DNA of 64,000 nt. It comes from Phycisphaerae bacterium. GTDB taxonomy: Bacteria > Planctomycetota > Phycisphaerae > Sedimentisphaerales > Sedimentisphaeraceae. The stretch covers positions 58,323 to 122,322 of the forward strand of contig JALWYQ010000031.1 in assembly GCA_027078365.1 (NCBI GenBank), written 5' to 3'. A model generated the notes under the pieces. That model searched no databases. It worked only from the letters and a program-made list of their open reading frames with translations, and was not told the DNA's origin. How positions within the stretch are numbered: the stretch's first letter is position 1; each line of letters starts with the position of its first letter. The translations under genes were made by a program, and so were the position numbers. Of the stretch, positions 43,592-51,709 are shown piece after piece.

Positions 43592-44614
43592 TTAAGATCT
43601 TGCTTCAAATTTATTGTTGTCAAAATCGTCTAGTTTAACACCGCAGGTCTCTTCAATGGCACGATAAAAATCTTCTTCATTACGAGATGAATAGATACGA
43701 AGCTGAGACTTCTTACGAACAGGATGTCGTTTGCAAAAGCCAGCCGCAAACTTTCTAAAGTAACGCACTGCCTTATCTGAAGGATAAATCCTCTTTAGCA
43801 ATGTGAAGTAGTGAAGCATTACTCTTCCAAGTTCCTGCACATCAGGCGCTTCGGGCATTGGAGTTGCCTTTATTAACGCTCTTGTTTCTGGAAAAATCCA
43901 CGGATTCCCAATGGCCCCACGTGCAATGAGTATTCCATCTAATTTTGTTTCGTCTAATCTTCTAACAACATCTTGAGCTGTATAGATATCACCGCTACCT
44001 ATAACTTTGATATGCGGATATTTCTCTTTAACCTTGGCAATACGGGACCAGTCGGCTTTGCCTGTGTATTTCTGCAAGGTTGTTCTACCATGAATGACCA
44101 TCGCATCAACATTCTCTCTGGCAAGAGAATCAACAATCTTCCAGAAATTCTCCTGAGACTCTTGCCCCTCACCATAACCAATGCGCAGCTTCACGGTAAG
44201 AGGGCATTGAATCGCATCTCGCACTTGTTTATAGATATCTAGTACTCGCTCTGGTGTCTTTAATAGATAACCGCCTCTGTGTCTGCGCAACACTTTGGGA
44301 GCAGGGCATGCAAAATTTAAATCTATCATATCGTAGCCAATACCAACTAGTAACTTGGCAGCCTGAACCATAAATTCTGGCTCTCTGCCAAGTATCTGCG
44401 CTCCTGTTGGGTAAACATCTTCTCCCATACCAGGTTTGAATTCTGGCTTACGCAAAACTTTTGGATTTATGACTGATTTTGCAAGCATAACTCCCGTAAA
44501 CGTTAGCGGAGCACCAAATTCTCTAGCAAGATAGCGCATCGCCCAATCAGTATAGCCACTCAAAGGAGCTTGCATGATTGGCACATCTAGTTTTATTGAT
44601 CCGATAGAAAGCAT
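43592..44614 (-). CDS. dus: tRNA-dihydrouridine synthase
   Basis: A 340-residue FMN-dependent Dus enzyme. It begins with IMQAPLSGYTDWAMR (the MAPM.g.td flavin motif), has the catalytic Cys in DLNFACPAPKV, KLRIGYG, VHGRTTLQKYTGKADW, IGSGDIY and GVLIARGAIGNPWIF-like segments. After the catalytic Cys the usual G.GaaLL loop is replaced by RRHRGGYLL, as in a deviant subfamily. Which U position it reduces is not predictable. The start codon has a weak ribosome-binding site. Confidence 0.9.
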   Translation of the reverse strand: MLSIGSIKLDVPIMQAPLSGYTDWAMRYLAREFGAPLTFTGVMLAKSVINPKVLRKPEFKPGMGEDVYPTGAQILGREPEFMVQAAKLLVGIGYDMIDLNFACPAPKVLRRHRGGYLLKTPERVLDIYKQVRDAIQCPLTVKLRIGYGEGQESQENFWKIVDSLARENVDAMVIHGRTTLQKYTGKADWSRIAKVKEKYPHIKVIGSGDIYTAQDVVRRLDETKLDGILIARGAIGNPWIFPETRALIKATPMPEAPDVQELGRVMLHYFTLLKRIYPSDKAVRYFRKFAAGFCKRHPVRKKSQLRIYSSRNEEDFYRAIEETCGVKLDDFDNNKFEARS

Positions 44615-44766
44615 GTAGATTTAATACCATAATCGTCGATTTTGTCAAGAACGGCTAATTGTTGTCGCAATTAACCTCTATTTAAGATTTTTCCTTGCAA
44701 AGCTAAGGGAGAAGAATTTTAATACATATCAGCAAGATTTCAACAAATTTGATGAGAGATAATTTG

Positions 44767-45330
44767 ATGTGGTTAAAAAAGATATTTAAGAGCTTTGGTA
44801 ATTCTACAACAAAAGACAGCAATGCTGAGCTTACTCAAGTAACTCAAAGACCAAGCGCAGAAGAAAGTTTGCAAAAACTAACCAATGGACTTGGCCATAT
44901 GCTCGAACAGCTCGATTCAATATGCACAAATCTTGACAAGCATTCATCTCAGAATCAAGAGCTACTTGAGAAAATATCAAATCTGCCAGAGATTCTCAAG
45001 GACATACCCGAATATGCACAGAAACAGCTCGAAACCTTTGACAGCATAAAAGATAAACTTGAGGATAATGCCCGTACGCACAAAGAAATGTTAGATGGAT
45101 TTTTCAAGTTTAACGAGAACCTTCAAGAGTTAAATTCTAATTCTTCTTGCCAAAATGAGAATTTATTAAGGCTAGGCAAAAGCTTTACTTCGAGCGAGAG
45201 ATACTTTAAACATATGCTAGATAAGCAAAGCAAACGCTTTATGTGGGTTTTCATCATTTCTATGTTTGTTAGCTTAAGTTGCGTTATCTTGGCAGGCTGG
45301 ATAGCTTTTAAAGTCGTAATTAATCAGTGA
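44767..45330 (+). CDS. coiled-coil protein with C-terminal membrane anchor
   Basis: 188 residues, mostly amphipathic helix with heptad character (about 25-140), followed by one hydrophobic segment (about 160-183) close to the C-terminus. It is therefore probably tail-anchored with the coiled coil in the cytoplasm. I chose ATG 44767, behind GAGAGATAA, over ATG 44752. I do not recognise a family. Its stop codon overlaps the GTG start of comF (GTGA), so the two are co-translated; the meaning of the link is unknown. Confidence 0.6.
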   Translation: MWLKKIFKSFGNSTTKDSNAELTQVTQRPSAEESLQKLTNGLGHMLEQLDSICTNLDKHSSQNQELLEKISNLPEILKDIPEYAQKQLETFDSIKDKLEDNARTHKEMLDGFFKFNENLQELNSNSSCQNENLLRLGKSFTSSERYFKHMLDKQSKRFMWVFIISMFVSLSCVILAGWIAFKVVINQ

Positions 45331-46064
45331 TTAATAAAATCGTGAGCATAATAAGAAGTTTTCTTGATTCTCTAAACCACTTGCTTTGGCCCGCTAGCTG
45401 TATGCATTGTAACTCACTCATAAACTCCGACAGTGAAGTTCTATGCGACGATTGTTGGCAGGAGATATTTGATTCTACCAATAGCGATTACTGCCCTAGT
45501 TGTGGTGCTGAAATTAGTCGTTATGCGATTGTCAACGGAAAATGCAACAGATGCGCAGCTCTAAACAACAACTACGATGGTATTGCAAGGGTCGGAGCGT
45601 ATGCATCAATATTGCGGTCCATGATAATTTCTCTAAAACTTTCTGATAGACAAGAATATCTAGGGATACTCTCTTCGATGCTAAGGGCTAGTCTTGATGG
45701 CAGGGCGTTTCCTAAAAAAATTGACTATTTTATACCAGTACCTATTCATTGGACACGCAGACTGTCACGTGGTTTTAATCAATCACTCTTGCTTGCCAAT
45801 GAACTAGGTGATGATTGTATAGTCATTGATGCTCTTGCAAGGGTCAAAAGAACTAGAATGCAACCTGGACTTAGTCCAGCAGGGCGTAAGCGTAATATAA
45901 AAGGAGCATTTGCACTACGAAGAGGCAACGATATTAGAAATAAAAATATATGCCTTGTAGATGATATAAAGACAAGTGGAGCGACTCTGAATGAGTGTGC
46001 TAAGGTTTTAAAAGATGCTGGAGCCTCTAAGGTCTATACGCTAGTTCTAGCTGTTGCAGGTTGA
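45327..46064 (+). CDS. comF: ComF family phosphoribosyltransferase-like protein
   Basis: 245 residues. The N-terminus has a double zinc-binding region with CMHC, CDDC, CPSC and CNRC pairs. The C-terminal type I PRTase domain has the PRPP loop ICLVDDIKTSGATLNEC and the RGFNQS/RTRMQPGLSPAGRKRNIKGAF segment. ComF/GntX proteins are needed for transformation in competent bacteria. Together with the type IV pilus genes at 1-6920 this leaves open a DNA-uptake capacity. The start is GTG 45327. Confidence 0.9.
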   Translation: MINKIVSIIRSFLDSLNHLLWPASCMHCNSLINSDSEVLCDDCWQEIFDSTNSDYCPSCGAEISRYAIVNGKCNRCAALNNNYDGIARVGAYASILRSMIISLKLSDRQEYLGILSSMLRASLDGRAFPKKIDYFIPVPIHWTRRLSRGFNQSLLLANELGDDCIVIDALARVKRTRMQPGLSPAGRKRNIKGAFALRRGNDIRNKNICLVDDIKTSGATLNECAKVLKDAGASKVYTLVLAVAG

Positions 46065-46093
46065 TAAACTCAAATCAAGCTTGATAATGTATC

Positions 46094-46133
46094 AAAAAAA
46101 GAGGCTCAAGCGATTTCGCTTGGGCCTCTTTTT
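46094..46133. terminator. bidirectional intrinsic terminator
   Basis: AGAGGCTCAAGCG (46100-46112) pairs with CGCTTGGGCCTCT (46117-46129) around TTTC, with an A-run before and a T-run after. It serves comF on the plus strand and the sigma-factor operon on the minus strand. Confidence 0.9.
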
Positions 46134-46146
46134 CATTCTGAAATTC

Positions 46147-46884
46147 TTACCACTCAAGAGTAACTTCAGGCTCTACGAGTTCTTTTAGGCGTTGTTTAAC
46201 TTCAGCGGCCTTATTAGATTCTAGTTTTTCTAAAGCTGCCTCTTGCTTTTCAACTTCTTTCTCTAGCTCTGTGATGCGTTTTTTGAGATTGTTGTAGCGT
46301 ACTTTTTTCTTGGCAACAACTATATCAAATCTTTGAGAAACAACATCAGAGAGCTCTTGGATTAATGATGCCTTTGCTGTTGTATCATCAGTAGTGCTTA
46401 TCTGCTTGACTAAAGCATTTCTTTTTTCTTTGAGAACAAGGTCTTTCTTGAGTAACTCTGACATATCTTTGTTGCCTTTTTTCTCTGACATAAAGATTGG
46501 CATGTATTTTCTCATTACAGCCTGCATATCAGCTCTACTCTTTGTATCTGCAATTTTTTGGTATTCTTGAGGGTAATTTGCCTCAAGCCAGCTACGAAAT
46601 TCAGCTTGATGTTTGCGCATCCTATCCTTAGGGGCTCCTTTTTTACCTTTGTGCATTTTAGAGCCATTGCCTGCCTTGTTTCGCTTCTGATTTTTCTCTC
46701 TTCTAAATTTTCCGTCTTGATTTTGGTCGCATAGAAGCCTTGAATTCTTCTGAGGTCCTTGGATACAACCTTTATCTGATTGCCCCATACCATTCTGATT
46801 GCCCCTTGCAAGGACTGCTGTACTTAGAAGAGATATCATTGCTAAAACTGCTAAAACTAATAATTTATTGCTTTTATTCTTCAT
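46147..46884 (-). CDS. exported basic coiled-coil protein of the sigma operon
   Basis: 245 residues. A signal peptide (about 1-26, ending AVLARG) precedes a strongly basic, Lys/Arg/Gly-rich stretch with a possible disulfide (two Cys at about 40 and 52). The second half is helical with a heptad coiled coil (about 195-235). The layout, a secreted helical protein downstream of sigma and anti-sigma genes, recalls Spy/CpxP/CnrX-type periplasmic sensors, but the LTxxQ motif is not visible. It follows the anti-sigma gene by four bases. Confidence 0.6.
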   Translation of the reverse strand: MKNKSNKLLVLAVLAMISLLSTAVLARGNQNGMGQSDKGCIQGPQKNSRLLCDQNQDGKFRREKNQKRNKAGNGSKMHKGKKGAPKDRMRKHQAEFRSWLEANYPQEYQKIADTKSRADMQAVMRKYMPIFMSEKKGNKDMSELLKKDLVLKEKRNALVKQISTTDDTTAKASLIQELSDVVSQRFDIVVAKKKVRYNNLKKRITELEKEVEKQEAALEKLESNKAAEVKQRLKELVEPEVTLEW

Positions 46885-46888
46885 AATT

Positions 46889-47386
46889 CTACCCTTTCCA
46901 TAATGTGGTATTAACTGTTTCTATTTCACCTTCCAAATCGTAGAGCTCACTGTCGTAAATATCTAAATCGCTTGATGAGCTCGGCAAGAACAACTCATCT
47001 TCTATCATCGTGATGGATTGCTCAATATCATCATCGCTAGAAGATGTTTCTTGCCATAGTGAAGCCATGGAATACGACTCGCTCTTTACGTGCCTAGGAT
47101 TCTGTAGCGAACTTCTCATACCCCAAATGCCAAGCCCTATGACAATAGCTACCATAGCGGCAATCTTAATAATTCTTACTTTAATGGACCTACGTTTATT
47201 AGCCTTATTAATCTCATGTTCTAATTTGAGCTTGATATCTTTAAGAATTCTATCTGATGCTGTTGGCCGCTCTATACTGTCAAGGGTTTTGTTAAATGAA
47301 GCAATATCATCAACAATTTCCTTCGCAGCCTGAGCTTCGTAGAGCTTTGAGATTATTTTCTCATCTTTTCGTTCATCATTTCTCAT
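46889..47386 (-). CDS. putative membrane anti-sigma factor
   Basis: 165 residues with a cytoplasmic helical N-terminal domain (about 1-66), one membrane segment (about 70-90) and an acidic Ser/Asp-rich periplasmic tail. This is the topology of anti-sigma factors that hold ECF sigma factors at the membrane. The zinc-binding HxxxCxxC motif of ZAS proteins is missing. The call depends on its place 9 bases after the sigma gene. Confidence 0.6.
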   Translation of the reverse strand: MRNDERKDEKIISKLYEAQAAKEIVDDIASFNKTLDSIERPTASDRILKDIKLKLEHEINKANKRRSIKVRIIKIAAMVAIVIGLGIWGMRSSLQNPRHVKSESYSMASLWQETSSSDDDIEQSITMIEDELFLPSSSSDLDIYDSELYDLEGEIETVNTTLWKG

Positions 47387-47395
47387 AATTGCACT

Positions 47396-47959
47396 CTATT
47401 GCATCAACTTATCAAAATTAACGATTTCTCTTAATCTAACAATACCTCTATGAACTTTTGAGAGTATAGTTCCAACAGGTTTTTTTCGCTGTTTGGCTAT
47501 TTCTTTAAAACTCAGTTGCGAAAAATATTTGAGCATAATCATTTCACGCGTTTCCGAATCTAGCTTTTCTAGAGCCATGTGAAGAATCTCCCATTTTCCG
47601 TCTACCTCGTTTGAATCTTCTATGGCATTATCACTAGCCTCTTGCGCTAGCTCATCTAAAACATTGCTGTGGCGAATCTTCTTTCTAAGGTAGTCATGAT
47701 AAACATTTGATGCGATTTTAAACATCCAAGCCTCAAATTTGTGCTTATCACAACTTGATATACTTTTGAAGATCTTAAGGTAAAGTTCGCTTAGCAAATC
47801 TTCACTAACCTGACGGTTCTGTGTTAAACTGTAGAAATAGCCGTAGAAACGCTGCGAATAGCTATCGAGTAATTCATTGTAGGCTTCTTGACTGCCTGCC
47901 TTACATCGAATCGCTAAGTCAACTACATAATCATCGTTGTCTTTTCTTATCGTTTCCAC
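47396..47959 (-). CDS. ECF-type RNA polymerase sigma factor
   Basis: 187 residues with sigma-70 region 2 (YNELLDSYSQRFYGYFYSLTQNRQVSEDLLSELYLKIFKSI and FEAWMFKIASNVYHDYLRKK) and region 4 (LDSETREMIMLKYFSQLSFKEIAKQRKKPVGTILSKVHRG). It is a two-domain ECF factor. The start is GTG 47959 and no ribosome-binding site is evident. An ECF-like promoter just upstream would give an almost leaderless message and autoregulation. It heads a three-gene operon with its presumed anti-sigma factor and an exported protein, probably for envelope stress. Confidence 0.88.
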   Translation of the reverse strand: METIRKDNDDYVVDLAIRCKAGSQEAYNELLDSYSQRFYGYFYSLTQNRQVSEDLLSELYLKIFKSISSCDKHKFEAWMFKIASNVYHDYLRKKIRHSNVLDELAQEASDNAIEDSNEVDGKWEILHMALEKLDSETREMIMLKYFSQLSFKEIAKQRKKPVGTILSKVHRGIVRLREIVNFDKLMQ

Positions 47960-47967
47960 ACTATGTA

Positions 47968-47995
47968 TGACGTGCTTTCGTAGGAAATTATTGCA
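47968..47995 (-). promoter_or_regulatory. candidate ECF autoregulatory promoter
   Basis: On the minus strand TGCAAT (47990-47995) and CGTCA (47968-47972) are 17 bases apart, recalling ECF promoters with an AA-containing -35 and a CGTC-type -10. The start would be near 47961, two or three bases before the GTG codon. Confidence 0.35.
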
Positions 47996-48045
47996 GAAAA
48001 AAAAGTTTTTTTAGATGGGTAAAGGTTTCTCTAATCAAATGGGTG

Positions 48046-48333
48046 CTATAAGTCAAAGTAATCGTCTTCTTGATCTTCAGGATTTTTCCAGTTATCGGCA
48101 TCTTCAAGATCTTTTAGCTCTCTTTCGATATATTTCATTATCCTGCTCTGCATTGGAGCCATACTCTGCTGTGAACGCAACTGGGCGGCTTGTATTTCTA
48201 GAAACTGATCTAGCTTGATTAGTTGCCATTTTGCTATACATTCTGGTTCAACGATATTCTCAAATGGATTACAGGTAAAAATCCTTTTTCCATCTTCCCT
48301 AAGTTCTGAGAACTGACAGTCTTTACATTGCAT
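48046..48333 (-). CDS. small cysteine-containing acidic protein
   Basis: A 95-residue protein. Its first half has four cysteines in CKDC, TCNPF and PECIAKW, which could bind one zinc ion; the second half is helical and ends in an acidic tail. AGGAAAATA precedes ATG 48333, and codon use looks coding. I do not recognise the family. It is transcribed toward the sigma-factor operon but precedes it by about 90 bases. Confidence 0.6.
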   Translation of the reverse strand: MQCKDCQFSELREDGKRIFTCNPFENIVEPECIAKWQLIKLDQFLEIQAAQLRSQQSMAPMQSRIMKYIERELKDLEDADNWKNPEDQEDDYFDL

Positions 48334-48458
48334 ATTATTTTCCTGAAAATAAGTATATTACTCAAAGAATACTTGCATTTTTTCATGATAGCATATATCT
48401 TACCGCATTGAAATGATTTTAAAGGTGTAATTGTATCAGTTAACATACGGAGACTGTA

Positions 48459-48539
48459 ATGGCTAAACCAAGACGTAGACGTAAAGTAGGTAGTAAGAAG
48501 AGAAAAGCACGCTGGAAAGTACGTCACAAAATCTCTTAA
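48459..48539 (+). CDS. 26-residue very basic protein, AURKAIP1/COX24-like
   Basis: A tiny open frame behind CGGAGAC (four bases to ATG). The product begins MAKPRRRRKVGSKKRKAR and ends VRHKIS: 14 of 26 residues are Arg or Lys. This resembles the short bacterial relatives of the AURKAIP1/COX24 domain, the mitochondrial small-subunit protein mS38, and would thus be ribosome-bound. The good ribosome-binding site and the strong terminator at 48580 support a real gene. The family call is from the composition and the KRKxR pattern only. Confidence 0.68.
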   Translation: MAKPRRRRKVGSKKRKARWKVRHKIS

Positions 48540-48579
48540 TTATTAGCATCTGTTAATTACAGAGCTGGTTACGAAAAGA

Positions 48580-48612
48580 AAAAGCGGGGTGTATGGGCAC
48601 TCCCGCTTTTTT
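48580..48612 (+). terminator. intrinsic terminator after the 26-residue gene
   Basis: AGCGGG (48583-48588) and CCCGCT (48602-48607) form the stem, followed by TTTTTT. Confidence 0.82.
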
Positions 48613-48639
48613 CTCTGCGCACAACCACTTTTCTCAAAA

Positions 48640-48900
48640 TCAAACAAATTCCTTCTTCCTCTGCGCCAGATATTCTTTGCTTACTTTATAGGCATTGGGT
48701 TGCAACCCCATCCTAAAACCTGCTAGATACGCATTGACCTCCTTGATATCTTTGTTAGGAAATTTCTTTCTAAATTCTTCCACTATACGCGACGGTATCG
48801 GTTCTGTCGGGGTAAGTTCCATAAGTTTTTCTAGTGAAAGACTTGATACCGCATTGATGTACTCAATTCGATGACGGGAGTTGGCGATGATTTCTTGCAT
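48640..48900 (-). CDS. hypothetical 86-residue protein
   Basis: A small mostly helical protein that starts MQEIIANSRHRIEYINAV and ends QRKKEFV. The Shine-Dalgarno sequence GGAGGTAAAT immediately before ATG 48900 is the best in the neighbourhood, so expression is likely. There is no membrane segment or cysteine pattern. Motifs such as DIKEVNAYLAGFRMG do not identify a family to me. It has no operon partner. Confidence 0.6.
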   Translation of the reverse strand: MQEIIANSRHRIEYINAVSSLSLEKLMELTPTEPIPSRIVEEFRKKFPNKDIKEVNAYLAGFRMGLQPNAYKVSKEYLAQRKKEFV

Positions 48901-49031
48901 ATTTACCTCCAAATAGCTATGAAAGTTGAATGGCTATACACACCAGCGATTCTCACACAGCTAGAAAGTAAAGCAAGAAATAAAGCTATCTAAGAGTGAT
49001 AACGTCTGATAATGAGTAGTAATACCTACAG

Positions 49032-50027
49032 TTAAATAGGCGAAACTCTACTGAACAAGACAAAAATATAGATTGCGTAATACGCTAAAAGTAAGAGTCC
49101 TTTAAGCCTGCCTAGCTCTCTTTTGTGCCATACCAGTATAACAAAGAGTATAGTTACACCGAGTGTAGCTCCAAAATAAGAGCCAGCTAATTTCTTCTCA
49201 AACGAAAACGGTTTAGAAATTCCAGCAACTGCTGTAACAAGCAGAGCATTGAAGATGTTTGACCCGACCAAATTCCCAATAGATATTTCATCATGGCCTT
49301 TAATAGCCGCAACAACGCAAGTAACTAGCTCTGGTAAGCTCGTACCTATAGCAATAACAGTCATACCGATAACCGCCTCGCTAAGCCCAAATGAACGCCC
49401 AAGAAAAACGCCTCCATCAATGGTTAGCTTTGCAGCAAGAGCCATTGCAACTATTCCAACTAATACTAATAAAATATCTTGCCAGAATTTTCGCTTCGAT
49501 TCTTTAATGGAAGGGTTGTCTCTAGAGTTTTCTTCTTTTAGTGATTTTGCTTGTGATTGCCTGATTGCAATTACAATGTTGTAATACATAAATAAGCTAA
49601 AAAGAACAACTAAAATCACGCCATCAAGAAATGATAGCCTCAAATCCATCAGTAGGGGATATAAGACCAGAGTAACCGCCACCATTATTGGCATCTCTCT
49701 TTTTAACGTTGACTCTTTAATGGTTAATGGCCTTATAAGTGCGCAAACACCGCCAATCAGAGCTAAATTGGCTATATTAGAGCCAAATACATTTCCGATT
49801 GCCACATCACCGGCACCTTTGAGACTAGAAGTGATACTTGCTGCTACCTCGGGGGCAGAAGTTCCCATAGCAACTACAGTCAGTCCCACTATGAGTTGGC
49901 TGATACCGAAGCTCTGTGCCAACGATGCAGCACCCTTAACAAGCCAATCAGCACTCTTAAATAATAAGAAGAGTCCAAATATAAGACATATCAATGCCGT
50001 TGGAATTGTATGTGGCTCAAAATTCAT
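49032..50027 (-). CDS. calcium/sodium antiporter family protein (YrbG-like)
   Basis: 331 residues with ten hydrophobic segments in two inverted halves. The alpha-repeats with ion-binding acids are GTSAPEVAASITSSLKGAG...GNVFGSNIANLALIGG and GTSLPELVTCVVAAIKGHD...GNLVGSNIFNALLV. This is the CaCA/K+-independent exchanger family. A short hydrophilic loop between the halves is rich in Lys and Glu. It lies downstream of the fatty-acid operon, from which a terminator at 50050 separates it. Confidence 0.92.
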   Translation of the reverse strand: MNFEPHTIPTALICLIFGLFLLFKSADWLVKGAASLAQSFGISQLIVGLTVVAMGTSAPEVAASITSSLKGAGDVAIGNVFGSNIANLALIGGVCALIRPLTIKESTLKREMPIMVAVTLVLYPLLMDLRLSFLDGVILVVLFSLFMYYNIVIAIRQSQAKSLKEENSRDNPSIKESKRKFWQDILLVLVGIVAMALAAKLTIDGGVFLGRSFGLSEAVIGMTVIAIGTSLPELVTCVVAAIKGHDEISIGNLVGSNIFNALLVTAVAGISKPFSFEKKLAGSYFGATLGVTILFVILVWHKRELGRLKGLLLLAYYAIYIFVLFSRVSPI

Positions 50028-50049
50028 CTTCTACCATCTAAATTTGCGA

Positions 50050-50086
50050 AAAAAAAAGGCCCCGCATTAAAAGCAGGGCCTTTGAA
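50050..50086 (-). terminator. terminator of the fatty acid synthesis operon
   Basis: Read on the minus strand, AAAGGCCCTGC pairs with GCGGGGCCTTT around TTTTAAT and is followed by a T-run. It sits ten bases after the fabF stop. Confidence 0.88.
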
Positions 50087-50094
50087 AACTAAAT

Positions 50095-51339
50095 CTACAC
50101 TTTGCCAAGAACCAATGATACGTTATGACCGCCAAAGCCAAGTGAATTGCTCACAGCGACTTTAAGGTCTGCATCTCTGGCCCCACCAATAACATGGTTC
50201 ATCTCTGGGCCACATCTCTTGTCGATATTTTTGGTATTGGCAGTTGGAGGAATTACTGATTTTTCTATAGCTTTACAACATGCAATTAATTCAACTGCGC
50301 CACTAGCTCCAAGCATATGACCTGTACAACTTTTTGTTGAACTGATTGCAACCTTAGTATCCTCGCCTAGAACAGAGCGAATTGCCATAGTCTCTGCAAT
50401 ATCATTGAGCTCTGTACTTGTTCCGTGAGTATTGATGTAATCCACTTGATCTGGATTAACACCAGCGTCCTCAAGGGCTAACTTAAGACCTCTAGCTGCG
50501 CCACGTCCATCTGGAAGCGGGGCAGTTATATGATATGCATCACCAGTTGCACCATAGCCAAGTAATTCAGCGTAAATCTTAGCGCCACGTTTCTTGGCAT
50601 GTTCATATTCCTCAAAAATTACCGTTCCAGCACCTTCAGCAAGAACAAAACCATCACGGTCTTCATCGAAAGGTCTAGAAGCAGTCTGCGGATCATCATT
50701 TCGCGTACTTAACGACTTCAGCGAGCAGAATGATGCTAGGCCAATTGGAGTTAAGGCTGCTTCAGTTCCGCCTGTAATCATGACATCGGCTCGACCATAT
50801 GCAACCTGATTAAAAGCCTCTCCCATCGCATGACCAGCAGCTGCACAGGCCGTTACGATACACATGTTAGGACCTTTTACCCCAAAGTGAATCGAAACTC
50901 CACCGCTAGCTGCATTGCCCATAAGCTTTGGAACACAGAAAGGTGAAACCTTTGATGGGCCTTTGCGAAGAAGCCTGATATGCTGTTCTTCAATCTCTTT
51001 GATTCCACCAATACCAGTTCCAATGAAAACACCTGTGCGCAGGGCAAGCTGTTCGTCAGAGAAATCAATACCGCTATCCTCAACTGCTTTTATAGACGAG
51101 ACGATGGAGAACTGTGTGAAGCGGTCCATCCTCTTGCCTTCTCTGAGGCCAATATGGTCTTTGATATTGAAATCTTTTATTTCTCCACCAATTCTCACTG
51201 GATAGTCAGAAACATCGAAGCTTTCAATCAAAGATACTCCGCTCTTCATATTGCAAAGCGCATCGAAAAAAGTATCGCCATCTTGCCCAAGAGCGGTTAC
51301 GCAACCAAGACCTGTTATTACAACTCGCCGTCTACTCAT
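50095..51339 (-). CDS. fabF: beta-ketoacyl-ACP synthase II
   Basis: A 414-residue condensing enzyme. The catalytic Cys is in VTACAAAGHAMGEA and the two histidines in NTHGTSTELND and CTGHMLGASGAVE, the Cys-His-His triad of KAS I/II. RVVITGLGCVTALG opens the protein. It extends acyl-ACP chains by two carbons. AGGATATC precedes the ATG, and acpP is just upstream, 23 bases away. The FabF call over FabB rests on the acpP-fabF gene order. Confidence 0.95.
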   Translation of the reverse strand: MSRRRVVITGLGCVTALGQDGDTFFDALCNMKSGVSLIESFDVSDYPVRIGGEIKDFNIKDHIGLREGKRMDRFTQFSIVSSIKAVEDSGIDFSDEQLALRTGVFIGTGIGGIKEIEEQHIRLLRKGPSKVSPFCVPKLMGNAASGGVSIHFGVKGPNMCIVTACAAAGHAMGEAFNQVAYGRADVMITGGTEAALTPIGLASFCSLKSLSTRNDDPQTASRPFDEDRDGFVLAEGAGTVIFEEYEHAKKRGAKIYAELLGYGATGDAYHITAPLPDGRGAARGLKLALEDAGVNPDQVDYINTHGTSTELNDIAETMAIRSVLGEDTKVAISSTKSCTGHMLGASGAVELIACCKAIEKSVIPPTANTKNIDKRCGPEMNHVIGGARDADLKVAVSNSLGFGGHNVSLVLGKV

Positions 51340-51362
51340 GATATCCTACGTTAATCTTTATC

Positions 51363-51608
51363 TTAGTTATTAGCAATCTTTTCAATAAAATCAACAGCTG
51401 CTCCAACAGTAGAGATCTTCTCAGCTTCTTCATCTGGGATGCTCATATCAAAAGCATCTTCAAATTCCATAACGAGCTCTACAGTGTCAAGCGAGTCAGC
51501 ATTAAGATCATTAATAAATGAGGTTTCTGATGTTATAGTGTCTTTATCAACGCCCATTTGCTCACTTACGATCTCGATTACTTTCTGCTCAATTTCTTGC
51601 CTATCCAC
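51363..51608 (-). CDS. acpP: acyl carrier protein
   Basis: An 81-residue acidic ACP. The phosphopantetheine attachment serine is Ser39 in [24 protein letters not shown] precedes the ATG by about 11 bases. A 100-base AT-rich gap separates it from fabG, long enough for an internal promoter, which would suit the high demand for ACP. Confidence 0.97.
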   Translation of the reverse strand: MDRQEIEQKVIEIVSEQMGVDKDTITSETSFINDLNADSLDTVELVMEFEDAFDMSIPDEEAEKISTVGAAVDFIEKIANN

Positions 51609-51709
51609 AGTTTTATCTCCTATATGTTAATTTATTGTATTTACAAGATTTATTACACTTGCGGTACTATACTCATGAAAACATCTGTTTTCAACGTTTT
51701 TTTATATTT

